Of a DNA stretch of 64,000 nucleotides, positions 32,141-44,532 are shown piece after piece (within the stretch, counting starts at the first letter, position 1; each line of letters opens with the position of its first letter). The notes below the pieces were generated by a model. That model made no database searches. It had not been told where the DNA came from and was given only the letters and a program-made list of their open reading frames with translations. Where the stretch lies: positions 1,123,752 to 1,187,751 of the forward strand of contig VFIW01000004.1 of the NCBI GenBank assembly GCA_006386115.1, written 5' to 3'. Made by a program: the position numbers and the translations under genes. The DNA is from Globisporangium splendens. Taxonomy: Eukaryota; Oomycota; Peronosporomycetes; Pythiales; Pythiaceae.

Positions 32141-34271
32141 ATGACGTGGGCCGTGCCGAACGCGGACGCCGTGACGCTCGGCGAGATGGACGGCGAGCTG
32201 CTGAGCGTGTCGCCGCGTGACGAGGCGCATATCGGCGACGAGTTCGTTCGCCGTGGCGGCACCGTGTTCCCGCCCGCGCGCGTGGTCTGCACCAAGAAGC
32301 GCCGGCCGTTCGGCCAGGAGGAGTCGCTCACGCAGGAGCTCGACGACGAGCTTGACCGCCGCCCCGAGTCCGGCGCCATGAAGCTCGCGAAGCGTGCTGC
32401 GGGCGTGCTGCACACGTTTCTCTTTGACGACGAGCAGAAGGTGATCCGGTCGGTCGTGCAGGGTGCCAAGTCGGCCGTGAAATCCGTGCTGTTGGTGTCC
32501 CGAGGTGGAAACCCTGAAAGCGACGACGAGGACGATAGGGATGAAGTTGACGATGCGAAGAAGACGGCGGATCGATCGAGTTCAAGAACGGAGGGTGCTG
32601 ATCATGACTACGTGCACGTCCCGCGCCCGAATGCTGCGTTCCCGCGACGCATGGCCGATGAAGAGAGCATTGCGGCCATGAGCTGGCACCCAACGCTGTC
32701 GCTGCTCGCTGTGGCGCAACAGGACGGCGTTGTGACCTTCTATGACGTTGCGACGGCGTCGTGGGATCCCCGCGTGTTGGAGCATGCTGCGCAGGCAAAC
32801 ATCACCAGCATCGAGTGGGCGAGTTACTCTGGCGGCGTGATCGCGGTCGCATGCCGGTACGTTCTAGTGATGGTCGCAGGTTTGTAGAGAATCCACCTTT
32901 TCACTCGTGTGATGCGCGTTTATGATTGCAGTGCTGGCATTTTGCTGTGGAAACTTCACTGCAAGAACAAAAAAGAAGGTAAGAAGGATCGCGCAAATGG
33001 CGACACTCTCTTTTGATGGATGAATTTAACACCGATGTTTTTCCTGCATTTCACCAAATAGAACCGACGCTGCTGGACATCATTACGCATCCATCGAGCA
33101 AATCGTTTCACCAAGTCGCCTGGAATGCGGATGGAAGTATGCTCGCCGCATTCGCAAAGAACACGAATGCGATTTACATCGTCGATGCGGTGTTCAACCG
33201 CAAGACCGAGTTGCTGTGCCCACACAAGGTTGCCTCTGTGCACTGGTCTCCTACCGGAGAGTATTTATTCGTCGCCACCGAGTACGTCATGAAGAAAAAG
33301 CTGCAAGATACAATATCTATCTGCACGAATGGGTGACTAAACTTATCATTTTTGTAGACGTGGCGTGTCACTGGTATGGGAAACCCTGACGTGGAAAAGT
33401 GAAATCTGGGATCTGGCGACAGGAGTAAGTACAAGAAAGGACGATTTCAATAGAGCCAATGTCACCAAGCACCCGACTCACATTTTGTACCTGTGCGCGT
33501 GCGGTGATATCTTGTGTGATGTAGAGCTGTGGATGGTCTCGAGATGGCCGCTGTTTGCTTGTCGCGGCTCGCAGCAAGAATCTTTTGTACCCGTACGCGT
33601 TTCCAGGCACCCCACCAACAATAGGTACGACTAACTCTTTGTCTGCACAGATGGTGTGTACTTTCGTTAAGCGTCATGCTTCCTTGTGTTGTTTTGCTGC
33701 TGTTCGTCTGCAGACGCTCAGATTAGTTCGCCGCCGGTTGATTTTGCAGAGAAGCAGGTCTTTTCGTTCGACCAAAGTCTCTCGGAGTACGTTTTGCCAT
33801 CCCAGCCTGCACCCATATCGGCGTCGTAGTGTTTTTGTGCTCGTTATTGACAAGATCTAATTTTTGTTAGGCTGGTGGGTGGAAAGATTGAGAACATTGT
33901 GTGGGACCCGACGGGAACGCGTGTTGCGGTGACGTACCGCTCAAGCTCTCCAACATCCATCGGTGGCAGCGATTTCACAGGCCGCCTTGTTGCCATTTTC
34001 TCAGTCGCGTGGGAGCCGTTCCTGATCTTTACTCGCAGGCATGTACATGCTTTCTACTTTCATCTTCTACGGCTTGCATCATCACTAATCCACATGATGT
34101 CCTTTGCGCTATCTTCGTAGTGGCCTTCTCCGTGGTCCTCCAAATGCTGGACTTCCACGCACGCTCGGATTTGCGTCGAGCTTTGAGCAGGGTGCACTTC
34201 TGAGCGTTGGATGGAGTCGAGGCTTGATCACGTTCCATCCGTTTTACTTCCAGGATCGTGTGGCGCAATAG
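32141..34271 (+). CDS. AAAS: aladin-type WD-repeat nucleoporin
   Basis: Eight exons (32141-32856, 32932-32978, 33062-33281, 33358-33424, 33525-33624, 33714-33786, 33871-34038, 34121-34271) join in phase to 513 residues. The N-terminal ~175 residues are polar and acidic; then come beta-propeller blades such as ESIAAMSWHPTLSLLAVA, FHQVAWNADGSMLAAF and VASVHWSPTGEYLFVA. The C-terminal block GGKIENIVWDPTGTRVAV and GALLSVGWSRGLITFHPFYF is highly characteristic of aladin. The protein sits on the nuclear pore through NDC1. Intron 7 uses a GC donor (CAG then GCATGT at 34039); only this junction keeps the frame. An upstream in-frame ATG at 32087 is possible. Confidence 0.85.
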
Positions 34272-34493
34272 TTTTCTCGTTCACTCTCTCTGGAAAATGC
34301 CAAGTGATGCACGTTAGAGTAAGTACATACATCCAGCCTGTCAATCCCAAGAAATCTTCGACCTCGTTGGCGTTTTGTTGTCTGTCGTCAATGCGCTGCT
34401 TTTGGAAGCAAAAAGTTGAAACTGCTCAAATTCTCAAGTCCAGATCCTGCATTTGGTGCCGACTTGCTTTGACTTTTGAGTGTGAAGGTTCTA

Positions 34494-35074
34494 ATGAGTC
34501 TACCGCCGCGTAGCTTGTGTCGAGCAGGTTGTGGAGACTTTGGTGATCCAGAACTCGACCACCTCTGTGTGGATTGCCATGGGGACCGTGTCGAGGCTGA
34601 AAAACATCGCGAGCTACAGGAGTATGTCCGCCAAAAAGAGCATTCCAAGCAAAAGGAATCGCTAGCTACCGACGAGGCGGCGAAGACTAGACGGGGTCCA
34701 CCATCAATTAATCACCAGAAAGGTAAGCAGAGCCATTTGCGGGGGAGAACATCTCATTTTTACTATGTGACTTATCTATGATTTATTCCATAGCGCTACA
34801 AGCGTTTCTTGAACGCCCCCGTGAGAAAGATGCGTGCGTGATTGCTCGCGAGAGCCAATTTCTCGAGCGTGAACTGCAGATCCGGGAGACGAACAAAGCG
34901 CAATTACGCAAGTACATGATCGTGACGGACGAAGATGAGCCTGTGGATCCGAAAGAGTGGAGTCGCTACAAGTACGGAGGTCCGCGAGATGTCCCGCGCC
35001 ACGATGTCGATGAAGCGACCGAATACGCTGCGCAGCTCAAACTGTTCTGCTACTGGCGGAGACGAACGCTTTGA
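34494..35074 (+). CDS. A20-type zinc-finger protein; same frame continues past an in-frame TGA to 35332
   Basis: Two exons (34494-34722 and 34794-35074). The N-terminus has an A20-like zinc finger with the spacing C-x3-C-x11-C-x2-C (CRAGCGDFGDPELDHLCVDC). A charged Lys/Arg/Glu-rich region follows. A20 fingers bind ubiquitin or act in ubiquitin transfer, and stress-associated A20 proteins are common in plants and protists. The frame ends at TGA 35072-35074, but the same frame beyond the stop encodes another ~85 residues of similar basic, helical character up to 35332 (ETKRQLLESEKR... with KTVKDLFASK). This suggests a recent nonsense change, readthrough or an assembly error. No AN1 finger is seen. 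Confidence 0.6.
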
Positions 35075-35607
35075 CAACGCGTGGAGACCAAGCGGCAGCT
35101 TCTCGAGTCGGAGAAGCGAGCGAGTACGGCGCGGAAGTCCACTTTCGTGAAAACAGTCAAGGATTTGTTTGCGAGCAAGTCTTCGTCGTCGACAATGTTG
35201 CATAAAGTGACTCAGGAGCTTCGCAGGGAAGCCAAGAAACGGACCTCGCTGGTGATCCCCGATGCGAAAAAGCGAGCATCTCTTCTTGCGTGGCCAAAAC
35301 AGAAACCGAACGACCACGCAGACGCCACATGACTTGTGTCTCCCACGTACAAGGAAGCGAAGCAAATGACCAGCTCTCCTGCTGCCTTACTGTGAGATGC
35401 TCATATTTTCTTTTTCTTTTTGTTTATTGTTTTTCTCTCTCTTTCTCTGTTACGCTCATACGGTGTGGTCACAGACAGCCTTGGACGCTCGCTGATCGTC
35501 GTCGTCTAAAGCCAACTCTGGTTCTCTCAACTCATTCCACAGTCTCACAGTTCTTCTCCTCATGCCTCCAAGTCCAGGCGACAGTCGCTCGCACACACAA
35601 AAACTCT

Positions 35608-36689
<1,082 letters not shown>

Positions 36690-36693
36690 GGCT

Positions 36694-36719
36694 TCAGACA
36701 GACAGACAGACAGACAGAG
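36694..36719. repeat. (CAGA)n microsatellite in the Rab7 leader
   Basis: About six to seven tetranucleotide copies directly upstream of the Rab7 start codon. Confidence 0.8.
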
Positions 36720-37604
36720 AGAGTGCGTGTGGTGCTGCGTGCAGGTAGCTGAATGGAGAGCGCGTGTTCGCCTTCTTCCTTCCTTCCTTCTTCGTGTGCG
36801 GCCGTCGACTCGTTCCGTTCTTTTGGATTGAAGAGTGCACGAGAATCTTTTCTGCGCATCATGTCGGAACCGGTATGAACCGGTAGAGGATCGGTTTTAA
36901 TTGAACCAATCAATTATGATAATGATAGCAACAAGTGATGCGAAACACACAATCGTATCATAATTGCTAGCTGCTGCCTATTGTGCCACTTGTGACATTT
37001 GTAATCGGTTAATCTGAGTTGCCAACAGCATTGACCCGAGATATCGATCTGATTGCCGTGCGAGCTCGCCATTTCGTGCGCACGAAACGCAGGACTCACT
37101 TGCCATTCAAAAAGTATTAGACGAAAGGTTGATGGTACTTTATTGATGCAGTTTGATTCGATCAAGCCACACGCTCATCACAATCGTTCATCCGTCCTAG
37201 CCAAGCTACTTGAATTGTTGCTTCAACAGAATGCTGCAAATCAAATTTGACGCGTGTTACAACACTACTCTCACTCTTGAGTGTAGTGAATTGGTCTCGC
37301 TCGGATAATAATACCGTGGAATTGTCGTGCACTCTGAATCAAGGTCGAAGCTCTGCCATGGCTTGACGCATAATAGCAGATGAGTGAATCCTGAACCAAC
37401 CAAAATGGTAGTGCGACACGAAAGCCGAGGTTACGGTGAACATTTCAAGCAAAGCAAGCACGTCCAACCTTTATAAACCAACAATTTTAGACAAACTACA
37501 GAAACCAAGTTGCTACTCAGTTTCCAACGACTCGCAAGCGCAAATACCAAGAATGCCTGCTATGCAGCCACAAAGCTTTTGACTTCGCAGAAACAATATC
37601 ATCC
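36720..37604. other. intergenic stretch, no gene seen
   Basis: About 880 bases between the 5' side of Rab7 and the 3' end of the first GH3 gene. Nothing recognisable. Confidence 0.5.
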
Positions 37605-39947
37605 TTAGTATCTCGCCTTCAAGGATTCCTCCAAGTTGAACGGCTCGACGCCAGTCTTCAGCTCAAACTTGGCGCAGAGAGGGTTCGTGATCTCGCCGTA
37701 GACGTTGCACTCAGTCTCGGGCTTGATCGCGACAACAAAGTCGCCATCTTCCGCCACCTGGACGAAGCCGTTGCCGATCTGAGGGTCGTACACGCTCCAG
37801 TCCGCGGCCGTGAGCTTGAACTCCACCGTCGTCGAGGCACCCGCCTCGAGCGAGATCTTCTTGAACTTCTTCAACTGCTTCACTTCAGGCACGGAGATCG
37901 AGCGGTACGGTTGGATAACGAAGAGCATCACGGTCTCCTTGCCGGCCATCTTGCCCGAGTTGGTCACCGTAACGCTCGCTGTGATCGAGTCCGACTTGCC
38001 CGTGACCGTGGTCTTGCTGAGCTTCACGCTCGAGTACGTGAACGTGGTGTAGCTGAGACCGGTTCCGAAGTCCCACTCCATCTGGCAGTAGCCGCTGGCG
38101 CACTGGGTGCTGACACGGTGGTTGTACGGGATCATGATGTTCGCAGCATCCTTCGGGTACGTGATTGGCATGCGGCCGCTTGGGTTCACCTTGCCGTAGA
38201 TGATCTCCGCAATGGCCTGACCGCCTTGTTCACATGGGAGGAATGCGTTGATCACAGCGTGCACACTGCCAGCCAAACCGTTAAGCAAACGAGGACGACC
38301 CCCGACGAGGACAACGATCACCTTGGTACCCGTTGAGGCGAGTTCGCGAACGTAGGCGATTTGACCTGCTGGCAGCGCAAGGTCGTTGATATCACCAGGC
38401 TTTTCAGCGTAGGTAGATTCGCCAATCACAGCCACAGTGTACTCGGCTACTCTCGCTTGCGCCTTCGCAGCCGCCATGTCAGCCGCCGTGTACGAGCCGT
38501 CAGCGTTGAGGCCGTTAAAGTAGGTGACCGAGCTGTTGCCGATCTTCTCGAAGCCTTGCTTGACAGAGATGCCATGAGGGAACATGGAGTTGCCCGATTG
38601 TCCTTGCCATGCGATAGTCCAGCCACCGCACAAGTAGCCGACGTTGTCAGCAGAGTGGCCAGTGAGGAAGACCGACGAAGTAGGCGCGATCGGAAGCACA
38701 TTGTCTTGGTTCTTGAGCAGTGTGACGGACTCGCGAGCAAGCTCCAGAGCCGAGGCAATGTCTTTTTCATTCCCAATGAGAGCAACATTGTCAGCACCTG
38801 GTACTGGGTTGTCGTACAATCCCAACTTGAGTTTCATCTTGACGATACGTCGAGCTGACTCCCTCAAGCGGCCCAAGTACTCTGGATTCGACTGAAGCAT
38901 CGTTTTCGCGTGGTCAATGAAAGTCGTTTCATACGGCACCATGCTCATATCGAGGGAGGTTTGCGTGAGCGACATTCGCACAGCTTCAGGCTTGGATCGC
39001 GCCACGCGATGCCAGTCCTGCAAGTTGTTGATCTCAGCCCAGTCAGTCACGACGACGCCTTCAAAGCCCATGTCCGAACGAATCAAATCGCGCAGGATCT
39101 TTGGGCTCGACACGACCGGGACACCGTTGATCGAGATGTAGTTCTCCATCGACGAGAGCACTCCAGCGTTGACAGCCGCGATGAAAGGCGGCGTAAAGTA
39201 GTTGAGCAAGTCGAAGTCCGACATGGACACGCCATCTCGGTCGTGGCCAGTTGGAGTCTTCGAGTACCCGACGAAGTGCTTCATGCACGCAGCCGTGGCA
39301 TTGTTGCTCTGAAGTCCTCGGATGACCGAATCAGCCATGACGGACACCAAGTACGGATCTTCGCCGAACGTCTCGAACGTACGAGCCCAGAGTGGGTTCT
39401 GCGAGATTTCGAGGATCGGTCCAAAGACCCAAGGAATGCCAGCAGCTTCGGTGTCGCGACCAGTGATGCGACCCATTTCATACACGAGGTCAGGATTGAA
39501 GCTTGCGCCGCCGTTGATCTGCTGGCCAAAGAGCGTCGAGTTCGAGACGTACACCGCGCCGTGGACAGAGTCGATGCCGTAGACAATCGGGTGACCGCCG
39601 TTTTCCGCCATGCTGATCTCTTGGATGCGCGTGATGATCTTGCGCCACTCTTCGGCGGTCCAGCCGTACTTGCTGCCCTTTGGACCACCCGAGTATGGGC
39701 TGTTGAGGTACGATCCGATCCGCAACTTGGCGTATTCACGGACGCGATCTTCGTTCAACGTGAGGTCGGCGTTGAGAATGTTGTCAATGTTGATCTGCGT
39801 CATTTGACCGAGGATGTCGTCGAGCGTGAACTTGCTCACGATCGCATCAGCCCTGGAATCCCAGGCGTCCGCGGCAGCGACTCCAGCGACGGTTTTGCAC
39901 GCAACCACCGCGCAACAGCACACAGCAGCTAACCACGAGCGAAGCAT
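37605..39947 (-). CDS. secreted GH3 family beta-glucosidase-like enzyme, copy 1
   Basis: Intronless, 780 residues. A signal peptide (hydrophobic Cys/Val/Ala-rich segment to about residue 25) leads to the GH3 N-terminal barrel: GIDSVHG, NPLWARTFETFGEDP, CMKHFVGYS (the family KHF block), and GFEGVVVTDW with the nucleophile Asp at about residue 302. The alpha/beta sandwich domain (VTLLKNQDNVLPI, GQIAYVRELASTGTKVIVVL) and a C-terminal fibronectin-III-like domain (VTNSGKMAGKETVMLFV) follow. It would release glucose from beta-glucosides such as cellobiose or host glycosides outside the cell. It has the same length as copy 2 (46902-49244), in inverted orientation, and the 3' half is nearly identical. 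Confidence 0.92.
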   Translation of the reverse strand: MLRSWLAAVCCCAVVACKTVAGVAAADAWDSRADAIVSKFTLDDILGQMTQINIDNILNADLTLNEDRVREYAKLRIGSYLNSPYSGGPKGSKYGWTAEEWRKIITRIQEISMAENGGHPIVYGIDSVHGAVYVSNSTLFGQQINGGASFNPDLVYEMGRITGRDTEAAGIPWVFGPILEISQNPLWARTFETFGEDPYLVSVMADSVIRGLQSNNATAACMKHFVGYSKTPTGHDRDGVSMSDFDLLNYFTPPFIAAVNAGVLSSMENYISINGVPVVSSPKILRDLIRSDMGFEGVVVTDWAEINNLQDWHRVARSKPEAVRMSLTQTSLDMSMVPYETTFIDHAKTMLQSNPEYLGRLRESARRIVKMKLKLGLYDNPVPGADNVALIGNEKDIASALELARESVTLLKNQDNVLPIAPTSSVFLTGHSADNVGYLCGGWTIAWQGQSGNSMFPHGISVKQGFEKIGNSSVTYFNGLNADGSYTAADMAAAKAQARVAEYTVAVIGESTYAEKPGDINDLALPAGQIAYVRELASTGTKVIVVLVGGRPRLLNGLAGSVHAVINAFLPCEQGGQAIAEIIYGKVNPSGRMPITYPKDAANIMIPYNHRVSTQCASGYCQMEWDFGTGLSYTTFTYSSVKLSKTTVTGKSDSITASVTVTNSGKMAGKETVMLFVIQPYRSISVPEVKQLKKFKKISLEAGASTTVEFKLTAADWSVYDPQIGNGFVQVAEDGDFVVAIKPETECNVYGEITNPLCAKFELKTGVEPFNLEESLKARY

Positions 39948-42945
39948 CGTAGTGCAAACTTGGAGACAAGAGGTGGAGCGAGAGTTTCTTCTGATTGCTT
40001 CCGTCGAGAACCAAGCAAATTGGAAAGTGACTCAGACGGGAAACTGCCTCGAGGCGACATCCACGCGCCACAACACCGGCCATAGAGGAGGCACGTTGAC
40101 GGGATGCTGAGCAACCAATTGCTGCTGATTTGGGCAGCAATGGTGAGCCCGTGTCCGTGCGAATGGCGTCATTGCAATGCGCCTGAAGGGACTGGTGGCT
40201 GGCGTGCTGCAGCGCATCCTGACACCGTTTCCCGGATTTCGCGGCTAAAGTGCTGCTGCAATTCCCATGTCTGTCGTCCAAGCAATGGATGCAACGGCTC
40301 TTCGCGTGGCGCCTGTCTGCCTCTTGAAACCCTTTCAGTTTTGGCGTGAAACCTGTTTAGCAATTGGTTGTTTCGATAAAGCTGGCTGATTGATGACCTT
40401 TTTGCTTGTCATGTTCATGCTGGTATTCGCTATGTGAGACTTGATGCGGGAATGGGTGTCCCGACTCTGGACGAGGTGTCAGGTCGCGCGTTGACACGCA
40501 GCGCGTTATAGGATATTACAATTTATTCATTTATAAATCATTCAATAAATTACTGCTCTCGATAAAAACTGCTTTGCAGTATTTTGCATTTTGAAGTTCT
40601 ATTTATTTTCAAAGATTGTCGACCAGACCTGCAGTATCAGTATCAGTTGAAGTTTTTGCCTTGACATCCACTCTTGAAAACTGAAGGGCAATCATATGGG
40701 AGGGACGACTGTCGTCGACTTGCTTTTGCGTCCCCTTCGACAGACGAATCGACGAAGAACTTGCATATTGTGCAGTGCACTGAAGTTTGTGCGTGGATGT
40801 CTGCTCGTTGCGCCGACTCACCTCGGAGATCGCACTCGGTTGCTGAACACCATTGATCTAATAAGTGGAGTGCCTCGGCAGCTGACGTGGCTGCTAGACG
40901 GCAACCACCAGGGCGTCTAAGGCACTGTAGCTAGGTCCCGGGGCTCGCATGCATGTGGACGCCGCCCTGCAGGGAATCCCTTCAGCAAATATGAAAATGA
41001 ATCAAGTAGAGGTCACGAAGTTCAACTGGTCGACACGTTGCGTGTGTCAACCCTAGGAGCCAGAGACAGATCTTAATACAGAGTGAGATCCATTTGCATC
41101 AGGAGATGATGGAAGGATGGGACACGACTGAGTGTCTGATTACATAGATCCCTTGCACAGGCGAACTCGTAACTTCTACTACTTATAGAAGGTATTGTAA
41201 TTATAAGGGTCGTGCATCATCTGGAAGCTGATATAATATGATCCAACATTTATAGAATTACACATAAGAGAAAATATGCATCACTCTCTAGTGCAAGAAC
41301 ATTTCCTGCAAGCTTGATTGCTCTTGCAACACCAGACGCAAGGAACAGGACCAAGCACCCATTTAGCGTTCGTCAAACTTCAACTCGAATCGGCCAGTAA
41401 TACTGCAGCCTGGAGGCTGCTCTCGATAGGGGGCACTCCATCCACCTACGCGCGCGCGGTTGAAGCACTAATGCGGCCCCTTCCCAGCTCCCCCTGCTGC
41501 AAACCAAAATGCAGATTATCGTGGACAAAGGAAAGAGGAAGAACAATTTATAGTGTCAGAAGAGCTGTGTGCACTAAGTCACGCCTGAGTGTTCCTCCAA
41601 AGAAAAGTGCGTTCAACTTTCTTGTAGCGCAATGGAATGGGACTATACTTTAAACCTTGTACGCTCTTCAAGGGCTTTTGGAATTCCGTTGATGATTTGA
41701 TCAAAGCACACGTGCTGAGGCAATTTGAGGGTGAGCAGCAGAAGGTGCAACTGTGGTTGCACTCAACTTCAACCAGTTCTCTCGCGTTTCTACGTACTGC
41801 AGAGTGTGTCTCCCTTCCCAAAGATCCCATCCTGAACTGCAGTAGTAGATCAGCTCAGTTTGGTTCACGACTGAACTTTAATTCGGAGGTCCGGGCCAAC
41901 ATCGTCGCGATTAGCGCAACAAGTTGGAAAGCGAATATTGCACTGCACTGAGTTACACAGCCTGAGAAGCGAGAAGAACAAGCGAATAGCTCCACCAACG
42001 CCTTGCTGTGCTGGAGCGGACGTAATAAACAGCTATTCACCAGGTGGAGAAGTTCAAGTTGCAAATTAATGCCATTCCATGCCGATGTGCAGTTTTTCTC
42101 CCCCCGATTGTCAATCGATAGAGGTCACAGAGGTGATGATGCGGCGACGTAAACGACGGGTGCTTTGAACTCCTGGCACAGTGGCACATGAATTGCTGAA
42201 GAGAATACTGTATGCACGTTAAACTGCAGACGTACTGTAAGAAGCTGTGATGGGAGTTGAAGAAGGGTGACATGCATGTCTGCGAAGCAGCACACCAACG
42301 CGAGCGAAGTCACTGAGCTTTTCGTGTCAAATTGCTGGGACCGCGTTTATTAGGTCTCACGCTTGCTCGAAGGTCGCTAGAATCAAATGCCGGCCTCGAA
42401 CGCATCGACACGTGGAGAGTTAGCTTGACACCAAAGTATCCAATGTGATTGTGAGGTTGATACTTTTCGCTATTTCTGATACCAAGAACCCATGAAACAA
42501 ACCTTCTCATGGATACACTGTACTCTGCCACCGTCCCCGCCAGATATCGGACACAGCCACGCAATTCCGACAAACGGTGGCGCATGGAGCAGCTGGATAT
42601 CAACATATGGGAGAGGGAGGGCGGCGCTCTCTCTCTCTCGCAGGTTACAATACGGAGACACTCACTGCATTGGCACACGGGCAGCGTCACCAAGCAAAAC
42701 AAACGCGCATTGAAGCACCAGACTATCGCTCGCGACACAACGGACGCCCGGATTCGTTCGCGCTCGTGATCAGCGAAGAAAGAGTCGCGTCGACACGAAA
42801 CCGCTCTACGTTGACGTCAGGACCGTTGCGCGTTTTGTTGCTGTTTTTGGAAATTAGCACCACACTGGACCAACTCGTTCTTCAGTGTCGCGCTCACTCT
42901 CGCGTCCTCTTACCAGAAAGCGACAGAGAGCAAGCAAGCACCAGT
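39948..42945. other. 3-kb intergenic region, no gene seen
   Basis: This lies between the divergent GH3 copy 1 and the MFS transporter. It contains short AT-rich runs around 40500-40560 and no open frame with recognisable protein character. The frame open upstream of the MFS start (from 42577) looks non-coding because it is Arg/Ser-rich and lacks a hydrophobic start. Confidence 0.5.
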
Positions 42946-44532
42946 ATGTGTCTTGCGCTAACTGACCGCCTCGAGCACAATGTCAAGTTTGTGTTCCTGT
43001 TCACGCTTTCGTACTGGTCTGCGAGCGGTATCATCTCGCAGCAGGTGCTTGTGGGATACATCTACGTGCTCACGGGATCGAACAAGTCCGTTGGCATCGT
43101 CAAGGGCATCCAGGGACTCGCGCAGTTGGTGGTTGCGCTGCCTGCGGGCTTTGCAGCCGACTTCTTGCGCCGCGACCGCATCTTGGCGTTTGCTGGAGTC
43201 GTCGGCATCCTCACATCGCTGCTGTCGGGGTTTGCGTTCCAGGTCGAGTCGTTGTCGCTGATCTACGTTTCGTTCGGTTTATGGGGCGCGTTCACAGCTC
43301 TTCAGAGTCCTGCGATGGAGGCGTTGTTTGCAGACTCGGTGCCGCTTGGTCAGCGATCGTTGCCGTTCACGATGAAACATATCCTGCTCAACCTTGCGTT
43401 AGTGATCGGTCCATTGTGCGCGATTGTGCTGTTTTACCACTATGGCGACACGTGGGACCTGCCAGCGCTGCGACCAGTCATACTCCTTGGCACGTTCCTC
43501 GCCGCGATCTCGATGGCGGCGTTGTTCCAGTTCAACGACGACATGGCGTACGAAAGCCAACAGCATTTGCTCGCAATAGAGCGCGAGTTGAACTCGATCG
43601 AGCGCAATTTCAGCGTGGAGATGAGCGAGTACATGCCCGAAGAGCTCGAGGAAGAAAACAATCTCTTGTTTCGACGGGAAAGCAGCGGAAGGTCCCAGCC
43701 ACTGTCGTTTACGTTCTCACCGATTCAATCTGGCCCACTGAGTGAAGTTTCGCGGCTGCTACGATCTCCAGGCACACTGAGTACACGAAACCCTTCGGCG
43801 ATGTACCTGACAAACCACTCGACTGGCGAAGAAGTACTCGATGAGCTGTCACTCGACGAAGCCCTGGAGCTCGCGAGACCAGCTTCGAGTTGCTGTGGAT
43901 TCAGTGCCGCTCATGTACCATCGATTCTGTTTGTCTCTGACTTCATCATCAGCAATGGCGCCGGCATGTCGATCCATTTCTTCCCGCTGTTTTTGTACAA
44001 GGAATTTGGTCTCACGCCGATCCAAGTCGCTTCCTTGTTTGCGTTGATGCCGATTTGCGTTGCCGTGTGCTCTTTGGCAGCCCAGTTCGTGTCCAGATGC
44101 ATGGGGCGAATGCCAGTTATCGTGGGGACCCGACTCGCAGGCACGTTGTGCCTCGTGGCCATGGCGTTCTCAGTGTCCTTCAGCACACAGTGCGCATTGT
44201 TCTTGCTTCGTGGTGCGATGGTGCGTTGCACGGAGCCGCTGCGTCGCTCCTTGCTCATGGATTTTGTGCCGAAAAAGCAGCGCGCGCGGTGGAATTCGCT
44301 TGAAGGTTTGTCAGTGCTCTCGTGGGCTGGTAGCGCATTTGTCGGCGGATTTCTCGTGGAAGCGCACGGCTACCGTGTGTGCTTTGCCGTGTCGTCCATA
44401 GTGTACTTGGTTGGCGTGCTACTCGAGTCGATCTTGATCCCGATCACGACATTCGCCGTCGAAACCCATACGCGAGGAGGGAGCCCGCGTCAGCGCAGTC
44501 GAACCGTGAGCAAGGCACTCTCAGTCAAATAG
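42946..44532 (+). CDS. major facilitator superfamily transporter
   Basis: A single exon of 528 residues from the ATG at 42946, which directly precedes the first helix. There are about twelve hydrophobic segments split 6+6. The long hydrophilic loop between halves (about residues 205-325) is rich in Glu and Ser. The helix 2-3 loop reads GFAADFLRRDRIL, a variant of the MFS G-x-x-x-D-R-x-G-R-R/K motif. It likely exports or imports a small solute at a membrane, but no substrate is recognisable. It lies between the two inverted GH3 genes, which could fit sugar handling, though proximity alone is weak evidence. The frame is open upstream to 42577, but that part does not look coding. Confidence 0.75.
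   Translation: MCLALTDRLEHNVKFVFLFTLSYWSASGIISQQVLVGYIYVLTGSNKSVGIVKGIQGLAQLVVALPAGFAADFLRRDRILAFAGVVGILTSLLSGFAFQVESLSLIYVSFGLWGAFTALQSPAMEALFADSVPLGQRSLPFTMKHILLNLALVIGPLCAIVLFYHYGDTWDLPALRPVILLGTFLAAISMAALFQFNDDMAYESQQHLLAIERELNSIERNFSVEMSEYMPEELEEENNLLFRRESSGRSQPLSFTFSPIQSGPLSEVSRLLRSPGTLSTRNPSAMYLTNHSTGEEVLDELSLDEALELARPASSCCGFSAAHVPSILFVSDFIISNGAGMSIHFFPLFLYKEFGLTPIQVASLFALMPICVAVCSLAAQFVSRCMGRMPVIVGTRLAGTLCLVAMAFSVSFSTQCALFLLRGAMVRCTEPLRRSLLMDFVPKKQRARWNSLEGLSVLSWAGSAFVGGFLVEAHGYRVCFAVSSIVYLVGVLLESILIPITTFAVETHTRGGSPRQRSRTVSKALSVK

Noticed and set aside
38910..39932. Long antisense open frame over GH3 copy 1 (and the similar ones over GH3 copy 2)
   Set aside because: Mirror of third-position bias in the GH3 gene; composition not protein-like.
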